Shown here piece after piece: positions 52,787-61,192 of a stretch of 64,000 nt of DNA. Each line of letters opens with the position of its first letter. Positions within the stretch are counted from its first letter, which is position 1. The notes beneath the pieces are model-generated. The model saw only the letters and a program-made list of their open reading frames with translations. It made no database searches and was not told the DNA's origin. The translations under genes and the position numbers were made by a program. The DNA lies in contig NZ_CP070969.1 of assembly GCF_017086365.1 (NCBI RefSeq), forward strand, positions 6,040,001-6,104,000. The letters run 5' to 3'. The stretch is from Paenibacillus tianjinensis (GTDB lineage Bacteria > Bacillota > Bacilli > Paenibacillales > Paenibacillaceae).

Positions 52787-53878
52787 ATGAATCTAACCGA
52801 AAAAGTGCAAAGCCTTCCCTTAACGCCAGGTGTCTATCTGATGAAGGACAGCCTCGGCCACATCATTTATGTCGGCAAGGCTAAGCAACTGCGGAAACGG
52901 GTGCAGTCTTATTTTTATAATAACAAAGGCCACTCTCCCAAGGTGGTGCAGCTCGTCCGCAATATCAGAGACCTTGAATACAGGCTGACCGATACGGAGT
53001 TTGAGGCCTTCATGCTGGAGTGCCAGCTCATTAAAGAAATCAAGCCGATGTACAATAAAAAAATGAAAAATCCGCTGGCCTACAGCTACATCTCCATCCG
53101 TGCGGATAGGACCGGGCGCCGCCAGATTGAAGTGGGCTATGATCCCGGCCCTCCCGGACAGCAGCTGCATTTCGGTCCCTATACGAGCAGGAGCACCGTC
53201 GAGCGGGCGGTACAAGGGATCAAAGAAAGCCAGCGGATTCTCTGCAGCAGCCCGCACACCGGGCATTCGCTCTGCCTCAACCACTCGCTTGGCCTCTGTA
53301 TCGGAATGTGCGGCGGCGGCGAAGCACTTGATGCCTATAATACAATTATGGACCGGATCATCGCTCTCCTGGACGGAAGTGACAGGGGGATACTGAACGA
53401 CCTGGAACAGCGCATGGATGAGGCGGCGGAGCGGTTTGATTTCGAGGCAGCCGCCAAATACCGCGATTATGCAGGAGCGGTTCAGGCGCTGCTTCAAAAG
53501 GAACAGGTCTCCAGGTTCACCGGAGAGAACAAAAACATCGCCGTACTGGAGCCGGTGGACGAGCATACCCTTAAACTGATCCTGATCAAAGGCGCAAAGA
53601 TTCTCTTCCGCACCAAACTCGATGTGGGCGAGCCGGATATGAAACAGCTGCACCGCACGGTACTCGCAGCGGTCAACGGGCATTTCGCTGCTGCATCCTC
53701 TGAGTCGGCCACAGAGATCAGCCGCCATACGATTGATGAAGCCCAGATCATCTACAGCTATTTGAAGAGCAGCTCCGGCAGCTATCTGATTGTTCCGCAG
53801 GAATGGCTTGGCAAGAAGCCGGAGCCCTTGCTGGAGGAAGCTGTTCTCAGGCTTCTGGAGAATTATTTTGATCAATAG
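52787..53878 (+). CDS. Short UvrC-like (Cho-type) GIY-YIG nuclease with UVR domain
   Basis: About 363 residues from ATG 52787 (GGAGG eight bases upstream). The N-terminal GIY-YIG domain is intact: PGVYLMKDSLGHIIYVGKAKQLRKRVQSYF, with the Arg and the Glu in FEAFMLECQLIKEIKP. A central Cys-containing segment (LCSSPHTGHSLCLNHSLGLCIGMC) is followed by a UVR motif (LEQRMDEAAERFDFEAAAKYRD). The RNase H-like nuclease and HhH domains of full UvrC are absent. It should make only the 3' incision, like E. coli Cho, working with UvrAB on DNA damage. A full uvrC is not in this window. Confidence 0.9.
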   Translation: MNLTEKVQSLPLTPGVYLMKDSLGHIIYVGKAKQLRKRVQSYFYNNKGHSPKVVQLVRNIRDLEYRLTDTEFEAFMLECQLIKEIKPMYNKKMKNPLAYSYISIRADRTGRRQIEVGYDPGPPGQQLHFGPYTSRSTVERAVQGIKESQRILCSSPHTGHSLCLNHSLGLCIGMCGGGEALDAYNTIMDRIIALLDGSDRGILNDLEQRMDEAAERFDFEAAAKYRDYAGAVQALLQKEQVSRFTGENKNIAVLEPVDEHTLKLILIKGAKILFRTKLDVGEPDMKQLHRTVLAAVNGHFAAASSESATEISRHTIDEAQIIYSYLKSSSGSYLIVPQEWLGKKPEPLLEEAVLRLLENYFDQ

Positions 53879-53880
53879 GA

Positions 53881-53928
53881 AAAAGAGGCAGCCCTCCGGT
53901 CATCAACCATGAGTGCAGCCTCTTTCGT
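53881..53928. terminator. Terminator between UvrC-like and NmrA-like genes
   Basis: AAAGAGGC and GCCTCTTT pair, with further AGC/GCA contacts, around a 25-base region, three bases after the UvrC-like stop. A- and T-rich flanks allow function in both directions. Confidence 0.75.
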
Positions 53929-53996
53929 GTTGCGGCCGGAGCTGGACGGATATATCCGGCTCTGGCCGCTTTTTATTGATGTGTGGCTGTGATGTC

Positions 53997-54863
53997 TTAC
54001 GCCTTGGCACCATTCAGGATTGCACTTACACCCTCACTAAGCGGCGTAAGCGGACGCTGCAGCAGCTTCTCCAGGTCGCCGCTCTCGATGTCCAGTGCTC
54101 CTTCACGGATTGCGGCCTGGATGGCTACCACAATCGGCAACGCCGCTTCCGGCACACCCGCTCCAGCCATCACACTGGAATAAGTAGCATCATCCACCTG
54201 CTGCACCGGCACTTCCTTACCCAGCACGCTGCCGACAACCGCCGCCAGTTCTCCTTGGGTAGCCGGTTTGCCGGATAATTCGTAGACCGAATTCTGATGG
54301 CCTTCAGCAGAGAGAACAGCGGCCGCTGCCTCTGCATAATCACGGCGGGTTGCCCAGCCAACCTTGCCTTCTCCGGCGGATGTCAGCCAAGGTGCTCCAG
54401 CTGCAGCAGCCTGTATAGAGCCGGCCTCATTCTCCAGATACCAGTTGTTGCGCAGGAAGGAGTACGGAATGCCGGATTCACGAATGAACTGTTCGGTTGC
54501 TCGGTGTACCGGAGCGAGGAACAGGGAGCTGGAATCCGCATGCCCCACGCTGGTATAGACGATGAAGCCTACGCCTGCACGCACGGCAGCGTCTACAGCC
54601 GCCTTATGCTGGCGGATACGTGTATCATTGTCCCCGTCTGCCGAGACAATCAGCAGCCGTTCCACACCGGCAAATGCCGCATCCAAAGTCTCCGGCTGAT
54701 CGAAATCCCCGTGGCGGACGTCAACGCCGCGGGCCCGCAGGCTGTCCGCCTTCTCCGGGTTTCTCACACTGGCGACAAGACTGCCGGCTGGTACAGATTT
54801 CAGCAAATTTTCCGCCACGATAGAACCAAATTGTCCAGTTGCTCCTGTTAATCCGATCTTCAT
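53997..54863 (-). CDS. NmrA/QorB-like NAD(P)-binding oxidoreductase
   Basis: Protein of 288 residues, atypical SDR. The dinucleotide motif is GATGQFG in strand 1 (KIGLTGATGQFGSIVAENLL). VRHGDFDQPETLDAAFAGVERLLIVSA follows, and GFIVYTSVGHAD marks the active-site region of the NmrA/YtfG type, which lacks the Tyr-Lys pair. E. coli YtfG (QorB) reduces quinones with NADPH and is next to an HxlR regulator; here no HxlR gene is adjacent. GGAGGAAT precedes the ATG. A canonical promoter with an overlapping HxlR-like operator lies upstream. Confidence 0.9.
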   Translation of the reverse strand: MKIGLTGATGQFGSIVAENLLKSVPAGSLVASVRNPEKADSLRARGVDVRHGDFDQPETLDAAFAGVERLLIVSADGDNDTRIRQHKAAVDAAVRAGVGFIVYTSVGHADSSSLFLAPVHRATEQFIRESGIPYSFLRNNWYLENEAGSIQAAAAGAPWLTSAGEGKVGWATRRDYAEAAAAVLSAEGHQNSVYELSGKPATQGELAAVVGSVLGKEVPVQQVDDATYSSVMAGAGVPEAALPIVVAIQAAIREGALDIESGDLEKLLQRPLTPLSEGVSAILNGAKA

Positions 54864-54938
54864 CTCAAATTCCTCCGTTTAGAACTATTTATTTGTGCTG
54901 CCATGTATTTCATGATGTATTAAAGGATTCGCGCTTCC

Positions 54939-54974
54939 TGTAACTATTGTAGTTACAAGTGTACTGATTGTCAA
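54939..54974 (-). promoter_or_regulatory. Promoter with overlapping HxlR-like operator, NmrA-type gene
   Basis: On the minus strand TTGACA (54969-54974) and TACAAT (54946-54951) are 17 bases apart, close to consensus. The perfect 8-3-8 palindrome TGTAACTATTGTAGTTACA (54939-54957) covers the -10. The GTAACT/AGTTAC arms resemble HxlR-family sites, so repression by an unlinked HxlR protein is likely. Confidence 0.8.
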
Positions 54975-54982
54975 ATCCTTTG

Positions 54983-55028
54983 TTTCGTAATGCAAAAAGC
55001 GGCCCCGTCCATAGCCTGGAGAGCCCGC
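54983..55028. other. Orphan terminator-like hairpin between divergent genes
   Basis: Minus-strand GCGGGCTC and GGGGCCGC can pair with one mismatch, followed by TTTTTGC. No minus-strand gene ends upstream of it, so its role is unclear. It may be a relic of a lost gene. Confidence 0.35.
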
Positions 55029-55119
55029 CGTCAGTCCATTTATTTGTTAGCCTTCCCGCATAGTGCTATTCTTAACAGCATACGAATACCATTACCGTTA
55101 CTCAGAAAGGTTCTGTATT

Positions 55120-55962
55120 ATGCCTAAACCAAGAGCATCTGTTTATCAGCGTTATCTTCCATCCGTTAATCCAGACCCGGAATACAGCGGATCTGCCTAT
55201 TGGTTCATCACCCATTCCGGCAAGCTGCTGGTAACGGAAACTTCCGGACAGGCAGATATCCCGCAGCTGGAATCGCCGGATCAGCTTGCGGCCGCCCCCA
55301 TCCGGACACTTTATCTTGGCCTGTTCGCCGGCACACCCTGCTTCGCGGCAGAGGTTCCGTCAGATATGCCTGAACCTGCAGGTATGGCCTTCCATCCTCT
55401 GCGCACCTTGTATGATGTGCTCGATGAGGATGTATTCCATCTGGCGGGAAGGGCCCTGCAGCTGCTGGCCTGGGATGAGACCCATCAATTCTGCGGCAAG
55501 TGCGGTACAGCAACCGTCCTCTCCGGAGCAGAGCATGCCAGGGTCTGCCCGGCATGCGGACAGGTCAGTTATCCGCGGATTGCACCTGCGGTCATAACCG
55601 CAATCCTGAAGGACGGCCAGATCCTGCTCGCCCATGCACCGCATTTCCAGAATAATATGTACGGGCTGATTGCCGGCTTCGTCGAGCCGGGCGAGACGCT
55701 TGAGGATTGTGTGCAGCGTGAAATCAGCGAGGAAGTGGGCATCAAGGTCAAGAACATCACTTATTTCGGCAGCCAGCAATGGCCCTTCCCCCATTCGCTG
55801 ATGGTCGGCTTCCTGGCCGAATACGAGAGCGGGGAAATTACCGTAGACGGCCTGGAACTGGACCATGCCGCCTGGTTCACGCCGGACAATCTGCCGAATA
55901 TTCCGCCATCCGTCAGTATTGCCCGCAAAATTATTGACTGGTACGTGGAGCAATATTCCTGA
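55120..55962 (+). CDS. nudC: NADH pyrophosphatase / NAD-cap hydrolase NudC
   Basis: About 281 residues from ATG 55120 (AGAAAGG nine bases upstream; the frame from 55063 has no site). An N-terminal NUDIX-like domain is followed by a zinc ribbon (CGKC at about 146-149, CPAC at about 164-167) and the Nudix box GFVEPGETLEDCVQREISEEVG. The NADH-specific signature SQQWPFPHS comes just after it. It hydrolyses NADH to NMNH and AMP and removes NAD caps from RNA 5' ends. The gene is alone, and the length is close to typical. Confidence 0.93.
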   Translation: MPKPRASVYQRYLPSVNPDPEYSGSAYWFITHSGKLLVTETSGQADIPQLESPDQLAAAPIRTLYLGLFAGTPCFAAEVPSDMPEPAGMAFHPLRTLYDVLDEDVFHLAGRALQLLAWDETHQFCGKCGTATVLSGAEHARVCPACGQVSYPRIAPAVITAILKDGQILLAHAPHFQNNMYGLIAGFVEPGETLEDCVQREISEEVGIKVKNITYFGSQQWPFPHSLMVGFLAEYESGEITVDGLELDHAAWFTPDNLPNIPPSVSIARKIIDWYVEQYS

Positions 55963-56014
55963 CCTTCCGCAGGAGACACCGGCGGCCTGTAACCAACGCT
56001 TCCGCTTCAGCGGC

Positions 56015-56602
56015 TTAGCTTCTTACCGTCTTGAAATAGCGGTATACCTGCTGAAGCTTGCGTTCATGCTTGCCGCGCGGACTCTCCATGCTGCCGAACT
56101 CAAAAAACTTCACCTTGCGGATTCCGACATAGTTGAACAATGCTTTGCGCATCAGGATCTTGTGCGCATTACCCAGCCACAGCAGCGGATAATGCGCCGG
56201 TCCCTTCATGACGGAGATGCACACTACAGACTTCCCCTTCAGCAGCCCCTCCGGCAGTATCCCGCCCTTATCCCTGTAAGCGAAGCCTGAAGCAAACATC
56301 TGATCAATGTACCCCATGAGCATCGCCGGAGGCCGGCCCCACCAGATCGGATAGACCAGTACAATCCGGTCAGCCCAGATCAGCTGCTCCCTGTACTCGG
56401 CCAGCCTCGGATCGCTGTGCATATCTCTGCGGCGTTTCTGTTCATTAAACACCAGCACCGGATCAAAGCCCTCCTCATATAAATCCAGCACTTTAATTTC
56501 TGTAACTTCAGCATTTTCCCGGCTGCCCCGCAGCACTTCCTGTAAAAAAGCATAGCTGAGGCTCTGATGATTCGGATGAGTATAAATAACCAGTGTGTTC
56601 AT
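56015..56602 (-). CDS. Flavodoxin-fold NAD(P)H-dependent quinone reductase (YwrO/KefF-like)
   Basis: Protein of 195 residues. The N-terminus (MNTLVIYTHPNHQSLSYAFL) binds the flavin phosphate. WADRIVLVYPIWWGRPPAMLMGYIDQMFASGFAY is the family signature around the flavin ring. It should reduce quinones or nitro compounds by two electrons with FMN/FAD. AGAGGTG precedes the ATG. It is divergent from a MarR gene, with two palindromes between, so it is probably repressed by that regulator until quinone stress. Confidence 0.92.
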   Translation of the reverse strand: MNTLVIYTHPNHQSLSYAFLQEVLRGSRENAEVTEIKVLDLYEEGFDPVLVFNEQKRRRDMHSDPRLAEYREQLIWADRIVLVYPIWWGRPPAMLMGYIDQMFASGFAYRDKGGILPEGLLKGKSVVCISVMKGPAHYPLLWLGNAHKILMRKALFNYVGIRKVKFFEFGSMESPRGKHERKLQQVYRYFKTVRS

Positions 56603-56618
56603 GTCGACACCTCTTTAC

Positions 56619-56673
56619 TTATCATTTGATAACCAAAGGGTAGCACACCTGGATTTTAGTTGTCAAATGATAA
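56619..56673. promoter_or_regulatory. Pair of MarR-type operators
   Basis: TTATCATTTGATAA (56619-56632, perfect) and TTGTCAAATGATAA (56660-56673, near-perfect) have centres 41 bases apart, about four helical turns. They lie between the divergent quinone reductase and MarR genes and contain the same TCA(N2)TGA core. Confidence 0.7.
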
Positions 56674-56721
56674 TTGTTTTATGATAATTATTTTGCTATG
56701 GTGTCCTCTAGAGGTGATCCT

Positions 56722-57150
56722 ATGGACAACAATACTTTATTTCAGAAATTCGTGACCTTCACCGCCGCCGTCCATCAAATAACCAGCGAACTATCCAAAG
56801 ATGTGAAATCCGAGGCGCTAACGCCTTTGCAGTATAAAATTCTCGAATATATTGCGGTAAGCCAGCCGGTGACACTGAGTGAAATCAGCGATTGTATGCA
56901 TATGTCTATGCCTAATACGAGCCGCGAGCTGAAGAAATTAACGGAGAAGCAGCTGTGCGAGCGGGTGACCGATCCCGGGGACCGGCGCAAGCAGGGCATC
57001 ACGCTGTCCGCTGCAGGCCAACACATGATGAACGAAGCGTTCCGGCACATCGGAATCCGGTTCGCCGAGCGCACCGGGCATCTGAGCGAAGCCGAACGCC
57101 TAGAGATCGGGCGGGCGCTCGAGCTGCTACAGGAGAAAGTATTTTATTGA
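56722..57150 (+). CDS. MarR-family transcriptional regulator
   Basis: About 142 residues from ATG 56722, with GAGGTGATCC upstream; the longer frame from 56674 begins inside an operator. The winged helix reads LTPLQYKILEYIAVSQPVTLSEISDCMHMSMPNTSRELKKLTEKQLCERVTDPGDRRKQGITLSAAG. One Cys at the recognition-helix start and another in the wing helix could sense electrophiles. It probably represses the divergent quinone reductase and itself. Confidence 0.92.
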   Translation: MDNNTLFQKFVTFTAAVHQITSELSKDVKSEALTPLQYKILEYIAVSQPVTLSEISDCMHMSMPNTSRELKKLTEKQLCERVTDPGDRRKQGITLSAAGQHMMNEAFRHIGIRFAERTGHLSEAERLEIGRALELLQEKVFY

Positions 57151-57252
57151 CGGATTTAATCAGGCCGGACTACCATCATTTACCACAAAACCAATTCTCC
57201 TTGCCGGAGTTCAACTGTATAGAACGAATTCTATCAGCAAGGTGATGAACAC

Positions 57253-58299
57253 ATGATGAAACGCAATACCGTAATTCTCTCACTGCTAACCCTATCCCTA
57301 TGCGGCTGTGGAGCTGCCTATGCAGATGCCCTGCCACAGGAGCAGGCAGCATCCGGGGTCATATCCGTCTACCTGGACGGCAAGCTGCTTCACACGGAGG
57401 TCCCGCCTCTGAACGAGGGCGGAACCGTACTCGTGCCGATGCGCGGGTTATTTGAGGCGCAGGGGGCATCTCTGGGCTGGAACAATACGGACAAAACCGT
57501 AACTGTCACCAAAGAAGACACTACGCTTACCTATCAGATGGGAGCCCCAGCCGCCGACCTGAACGGTCAAAGTATTGATGTGGCTGTTCCCGGCCAGCTC
57601 ACGGGCGGTTCCGCGATGATCCCGCTGCGCTTCGTCAGCGAGGCCCTGGGAAATACCGTAGAGTGGGTTCCAAGCACCCAGTCCGTGGAGATCACATCCG
57701 CAGTCATTTATGAGACCTCGATCCTCCGGGGAGTGACACTGCGCAGTCAGCCGGATGCCGAGAGTAAGCCTGTTACTGCGGATTTACTCTCAGCAGGTAC
57801 GAAGGTGCATGTAGTCAGTGTGGCCGATGCCCTCTGGCTGAAAGTAAAGACCGAGGACAATCAGACCGGATATATCTCGGCGAAGCCGAAATTTACCGAC
57901 TACACCAGCGCCTCCCTTGCAGACAAGCAGGCCAAGGCCTTGATTGCCTACGGCAAGACCTTTTACGGTACCCCGTATGAATTTGGAGCCTCTCCTGATC
58001 AGACGGGTACCTTCGACTGTTCCTCATTCGTGAAGCGCGTATTCGGGGACATCCTGTCTATTGAGCTGCCCCGCGTATCCTATGATCAGGCCAAGGAAGG
58101 CAAGGAGGTCGGGCTGGACGAGCTCCTGCCGGGTGACCTGCTGTTCTTCAGCGCGCGCGGGCTGGACATCGGCCATGTAGCCATCTATGCCGGGAACAAT
58201 CAGTTACTGCATACCTATTCCGCTAAGCTGGGCGTTCATATGGAAGCCTTTGACGGCCAGTGGAAGGACCGCTTTGTGACCGCCCGCAGAATTCTATAG
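57253..58299 (+). CDS. NlpC/P60 cell-wall hydrolase with stalk-type and SH3 domains
   Basis: Protein of 348 residues. It has a signal peptide with a possible lipobox (SLCGC). A copper-amine-oxidase-N-like stalk domain (about 35-150) shows GGTVLVPMRGLFEAQGASLGWNN and MIPLRFVSEALGNTVEW. An SH3-type segment follows (about 160-205), then an NlpC/P60 domain (about 225-348). Catalytic residues are Cys in FDCSSFVKRVF, His in DIGHVAIYAG and His in LLHTYS. It should cleave D-gamma-glutamyl-diaminopimelate bonds in peptidoglycan. AAGGTGATGAAC precedes ATG 57253. It is a single gene with its own terminator. Confidence 0.92.
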   Translation: MMKRNTVILSLLTLSLCGCGAAYADALPQEQAASGVISVYLDGKLLHTEVPPLNEGGTVLVPMRGLFEAQGASLGWNNTDKTVTVTKEDTTLTYQMGAPAADLNGQSIDVAVPGQLTGGSAMIPLRFVSEALGNTVEWVPSTQSVEITSAVIYETSILRGVTLRSQPDAESKPVTADLLSAGTKVHVVSVADALWLKVKTEDNQTGYISAKPKFTDYTSASLADKQAKALIAYGKTFYGTPYEFGASPDQTGTFDCSSFVKRVFGDILSIELPRVSYDQAKEGKEVGLDELLPGDLLFFSARGLDIGHVAIYAGNNQLLHTYSAKLGVHMEAFDGQWKDRFVTARRIL

Positions 58300-58314
58300 T
58301 CCTACTGCAAAGAG

Positions 58315-58360
58315 CCCCTCAGAAGGTGCGGCCGGGGAACCGGCATCACGCTCTGAGGGG
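58315..58360 (+). terminator. Terminator of the NlpC/P60 gene
   Basis: CCCCTCAGA and TCTGAGGGG pair perfectly around a structured loop containing a smaller GGCCGGGGAACCGG hairpin, followed by TTATTT. Confidence 0.85.
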
Positions 58361-58379
58361 TTATTTGGGGTAAATTAAA

Positions 58380-58399
58380 GGCGCCCATACACGGGCGCC
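58380..58399 (-). terminator. Terminator of the SLH-GH18 gene
   Basis: GGCGCCC and GGGCGCC pair around a 6-base loop, followed on the minus strand by TTTAATTTA, about 27 bases after the stop. Confidence 0.8.
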
Positions 58400-58425
58400 G
58401 TTATAAGTGCAGTATGCGATTCTTT

Positions 58426-60045
58426 TCAGAAGGAATAGCCGGCGAATTTCTCCGCATTGCTTATGCTGGTCCAAATATCAGGACTCTCCCCGCCTATATG
58501 CCAGTAGGCAATTCCCGCCAGCTTGTGCTTCACTGCGAGATTGTATTTTGCCGTAAGAGACCTTCCGTCCTCCAGCCAGAGAGTATGCTTCAGTGACTGC
58601 TTGGTATAACTGGCCACATATTGCCCCAGTGTGCTGTTCCATACAGGATGCAGTGAATAGCTGCTCAAGAGCTGGTTCTGCTGGGTTAGCGAAAGTTCAG
58701 CGGACGACGGAGTGATGCCATTCTGTTTGAGCGTCCAGTCACGGGTGTATAGAGGCATTGCCAAAATCACCTTTTCGGCGGGTACAGATTTCAGCAGTGT
58801 GCTTACCGCTTGCTGAACATAAGGCAGCGAAGCATTAGAGCCAGGATTCATACTTCCGCTATAATGCTCGTCATACCCCATCATTACCAGATAATCAGCC
58901 TGCCTGCCAAGTGTCGCATAATCAAAAGCCTCCGTCCAGTCTGTCCCGAGATCGGGCGACACATCCATCGACAGCACTGCGCCGAGCGCATGCAGCCTCC
59001 CGGCCAGCTGTGTAATAAAAGCGGTCAGCGAAGCCCGGTCTGCCGCTGCCACATTCTCAAAATCAATATTCAGCCCATCCAGGCCGTATGTACTGACTAA
59101 TCCCGCCAGTTGATTAACCGCCGTATTCCTCGCTGCTGTACTGGACAGCATTTGATGTGTCGCCGCCTGATCAAACCGGTTACCGACCAGCGGCCACACC
59201 TGCTTGCCGTTCTTCTTCGCCCAGGCTACCAGTGAAGCCACCGTGGAATCCGGGACTACACCCGTACTCCCTACAAAATACCAGCGCGGAGATAAGGTGT
59301 TCACATTGGACTGCAGAATATTACTCTCATACTCCGCGGCCGTCTGGCCATACTGCCATCCCAGCACAATGTGAGGGTCCTTCGCAGACGCCAGCTCTGC
59401 CGTCCATTTCTCCTGCTGCAGTACGCGGTACAGAAGCACCGCCGTTTCCTGCCTTGTAATCGGGGCGGCCGGGCGGAAAGCGCCTGTTTCGTCGCCTTTC
59501 ATCAAGCCTAAGCGGTTTACAGCTTCCACGGCACTTTCCGCCCAGACAGCGATGGTGCTTGCGTCGGTGAATACCGTTGCCCCGCCTGCTGTGCTCCCCG
59601 TTTGCTTGAACGCTTTGGTTAACCAGACGGCAGCCTCCTGGCGCGTTACCGGCTTCGCCGGTGCAAAGGTGGAAGCCGAGGTGCCGCCCGCCAGACCCAG
59701 CTGAACCGCTGCCTGTATCCAGCCGTAATACCATGCGCCCTTCCCGGTATCTGTATAGGGAGAGACCGGACTTGCCACAGGCTCAAGCTTCAGCAGCCGG
59801 CCGAGCATCATAATGAACTCCGCTCTCGTCACCTTACCCTCCGGCGAGAAGCTGGTCTCCGAAATGCCGGTTAATATCTTCCGGTTATACAAGTCTATGA
59901 TCTCATTCTTGGCATAGCTGGCTGCTATATCTTCAAAGGGCAGCGTGTCCTCCGCGGAGACAGACCGGCCATACGGAATAAACAGCCCGGCTGCGCACAA
60001 GACGGCGGCTGCACCGGCTGCTAATCTTCCCACCATACTCTTCAT
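58426..60045 (-). CDS. SLH-domain surface glycoside hydrolase family 18
   Basis: About 539 residues from ATG 60045 (AAGGAGG is 13 bases upstream; a TTG at 60075 is the other option). A signal peptide (cut near VSAED) is followed by three SLH repeats (about 35-215) that bind secondary cell-wall polymer, each with a TRAEF/TRQEA motif. The C-terminal GH18 barrel (about 225-535) has the catalytic DGLNIDFE (Glu about 330). The closest style is the spore/cell-wall SleL/YaaH-like branch that cuts N-acetylglucosamine linkages in peptidoglycan or chitin. It is displayed on the cell surface. Confidence 0.93.
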   Translation of the reverse strand: MKSMVGRLAAGAAAVLCAAGLFIPYGRSVSAEDTLPFEDIAASYAKNEIIDLYNRKILTGISETSFSPEGKVTRAEFIMMLGRLLKLEPVASPVSPYTDTGKGAWYYGWIQAAVQLGLAGGTSASTFAPAKPVTRQEAAVWLTKAFKQTGSTAGGATVFTDASTIAVWAESAVEAVNRLGLMKGDETGAFRPAAPITRQETAVLLYRVLQQEKWTAELASAKDPHIVLGWQYGQTAAEYESNILQSNVNTLSPRWYFVGSTGVVPDSTVASLVAWAKKNGKQVWPLVGNRFDQAATHQMLSSTAARNTAVNQLAGLVSTYGLDGLNIDFENVAAADRASLTAFITQLAGRLHALGAVLSMDVSPDLGTDWTEAFDYATLGRQADYLVMMGYDEHYSGSMNPGSNASLPYVQQAVSTLLKSVPAEKVILAMPLYTRDWTLKQNGITPSSAELSLTQQNQLLSSYSLHPVWNSTLGQYVASYTKQSLKHTLWLEDGRSLTAKYNLAVKHKLAGIAYWHIGGESPDIWTSISNAEKFAGYSF

Positions 60046-60208
60046 GATATTAGTGAAGCCTCCTTCGGTGTTCAATTTGCCGAAAGTATACCAGAGACAG
60101 AGTCTATTATCATCGCAAAAATACTGGAAGGAAAAAGCCAGCGTTTAATTAAAAACCCGCGTGGTTATGAATGTGGATAGAGCAAAACTTTTAGGAGGTC
60201 ATTCCATT

Positions 60209-61165
60209 ATGAAGGATTCCGGTTCACCTGGCGGAATTCCCGCTGCTGCGGGCGGTTCCGGCCTCACCGCGCAAGCGGTAGATGCTATTGAGGATCTGTC
60301 CGGCGTCCATCCCGGCTACCGCCGTGCACATGCCAAGGGGATTTGCTGCCGTGCGGTCTTCCGCCCGAACGGACTTGCCGCCCCTTTCACTACTGCCGCA
60401 CATCTTCAGGAACAGGAGGTAGAGGCGGTTGTCCGTTTCTCCGGCAGCTCTACCGATCCGGCACTGGCTGATCTCCTCTCCCCGGCCAAAGGGATGGCTG
60501 TACAGTTCAGCTTGCCGGATGGCAGCATTACGAATTTGGTCGGGGTGACGCTGCCGGTTTTTTTCGCCCGTACCCCTGAATCCTTTGTTGACATCGTACG
60601 TTCCGTACATCGTGCCCGCGCAGGTAATCTGCGCCCACTGGAGCTGGTTAAGGAGATTTCGGCCCACTTCACCGAAAGTAAGGCGAGCTTCCTTGCCCTC
60701 AAAAAGCTGCAGCCGCCGGCCAGCTATGCCGAGTCTCATTATTACTGCATTCATACTTACTTCTTCGTGGATGCTGAGGGGAACAAGCGGCCGGTGAAAT
60801 TCGAATGGACCCCGGTTACCGGAGTCCGTGCCCTGTCCCTGGAGGATGCCTCACAGCAGCCGGACCATTATCTGGAGGATGAGCTGGTGCTGCGCCTGCA
60901 GGATGAGTCCCCCGTGTTTCAGCTGGCCGTTATTTTTGGTGAAGAGGACGACCCAACCGATGATCCGACCCATGCCTGGCCCGACGAGCGGAGGCGGATC
61001 GAAATCGGGAACCTGCACCTTACAGAAATTGTAGACGAGCCGGACGGGCTGCTGATGGACCCGGCCGTAGTTCCTGCCGGCATAGCCTTGTCTGAGGATC
61101 CTATCCTTCATTTCCGCCACAGCGCCTACGGGGAATCCTTCCGCAGGCGGCGTGAAGAACACTAA
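60209..61165 (+). CDS. Catalase-family heme protein (small catalase-related peroxidase)
   Basis: About 318 residues from ATG 60209, with AGGAGGT nine bases upstream. The catalase barrel motifs are reduced but present: the distal-His region GYRRAHAKGICC, VRFSGSST, LVGVTLPVFFARTPESFVD and the proximal heme ligand Tyr in RHSAYGESFRRRRE. It lacks the flavodoxin and long wrapping domains of large catalases and is shorter than the usual 480 or more residues. Members of this short family act as peroxidases more than catalases. It is 27 bases upstream of a lipid kinase gene in the same direction. Confidence 0.85.
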   Translation: MKDSGSPGGIPAAAGGSGLTAQAVDAIEDLSGVHPGYRRAHAKGICCRAVFRPNGLAAPFTTAAHLQEQEVEAVVRFSGSSTDPALADLLSPAKGMAVQFSLPDGSITNLVGVTLPVFFARTPESFVDIVRSVHRARAGNLRPLELVKEISAHFTESKASFLALKKLQPPASYAESHYYCIHTYFFVDAEGNKRPVKFEWTPVTGVRALSLEDASQQPDHYLEDELVLRLQDESPVFQLAVIFGEEDDPTDDPTHAWPDERRRIEIGNLHLTEIVDEPDGLLMDPAVVPAGIALSEDPILHFRHSAYGESFRRRREEH

Positions 61166-61192
61166 TCTGAGCACGAGAGGACGAGGTTACCG

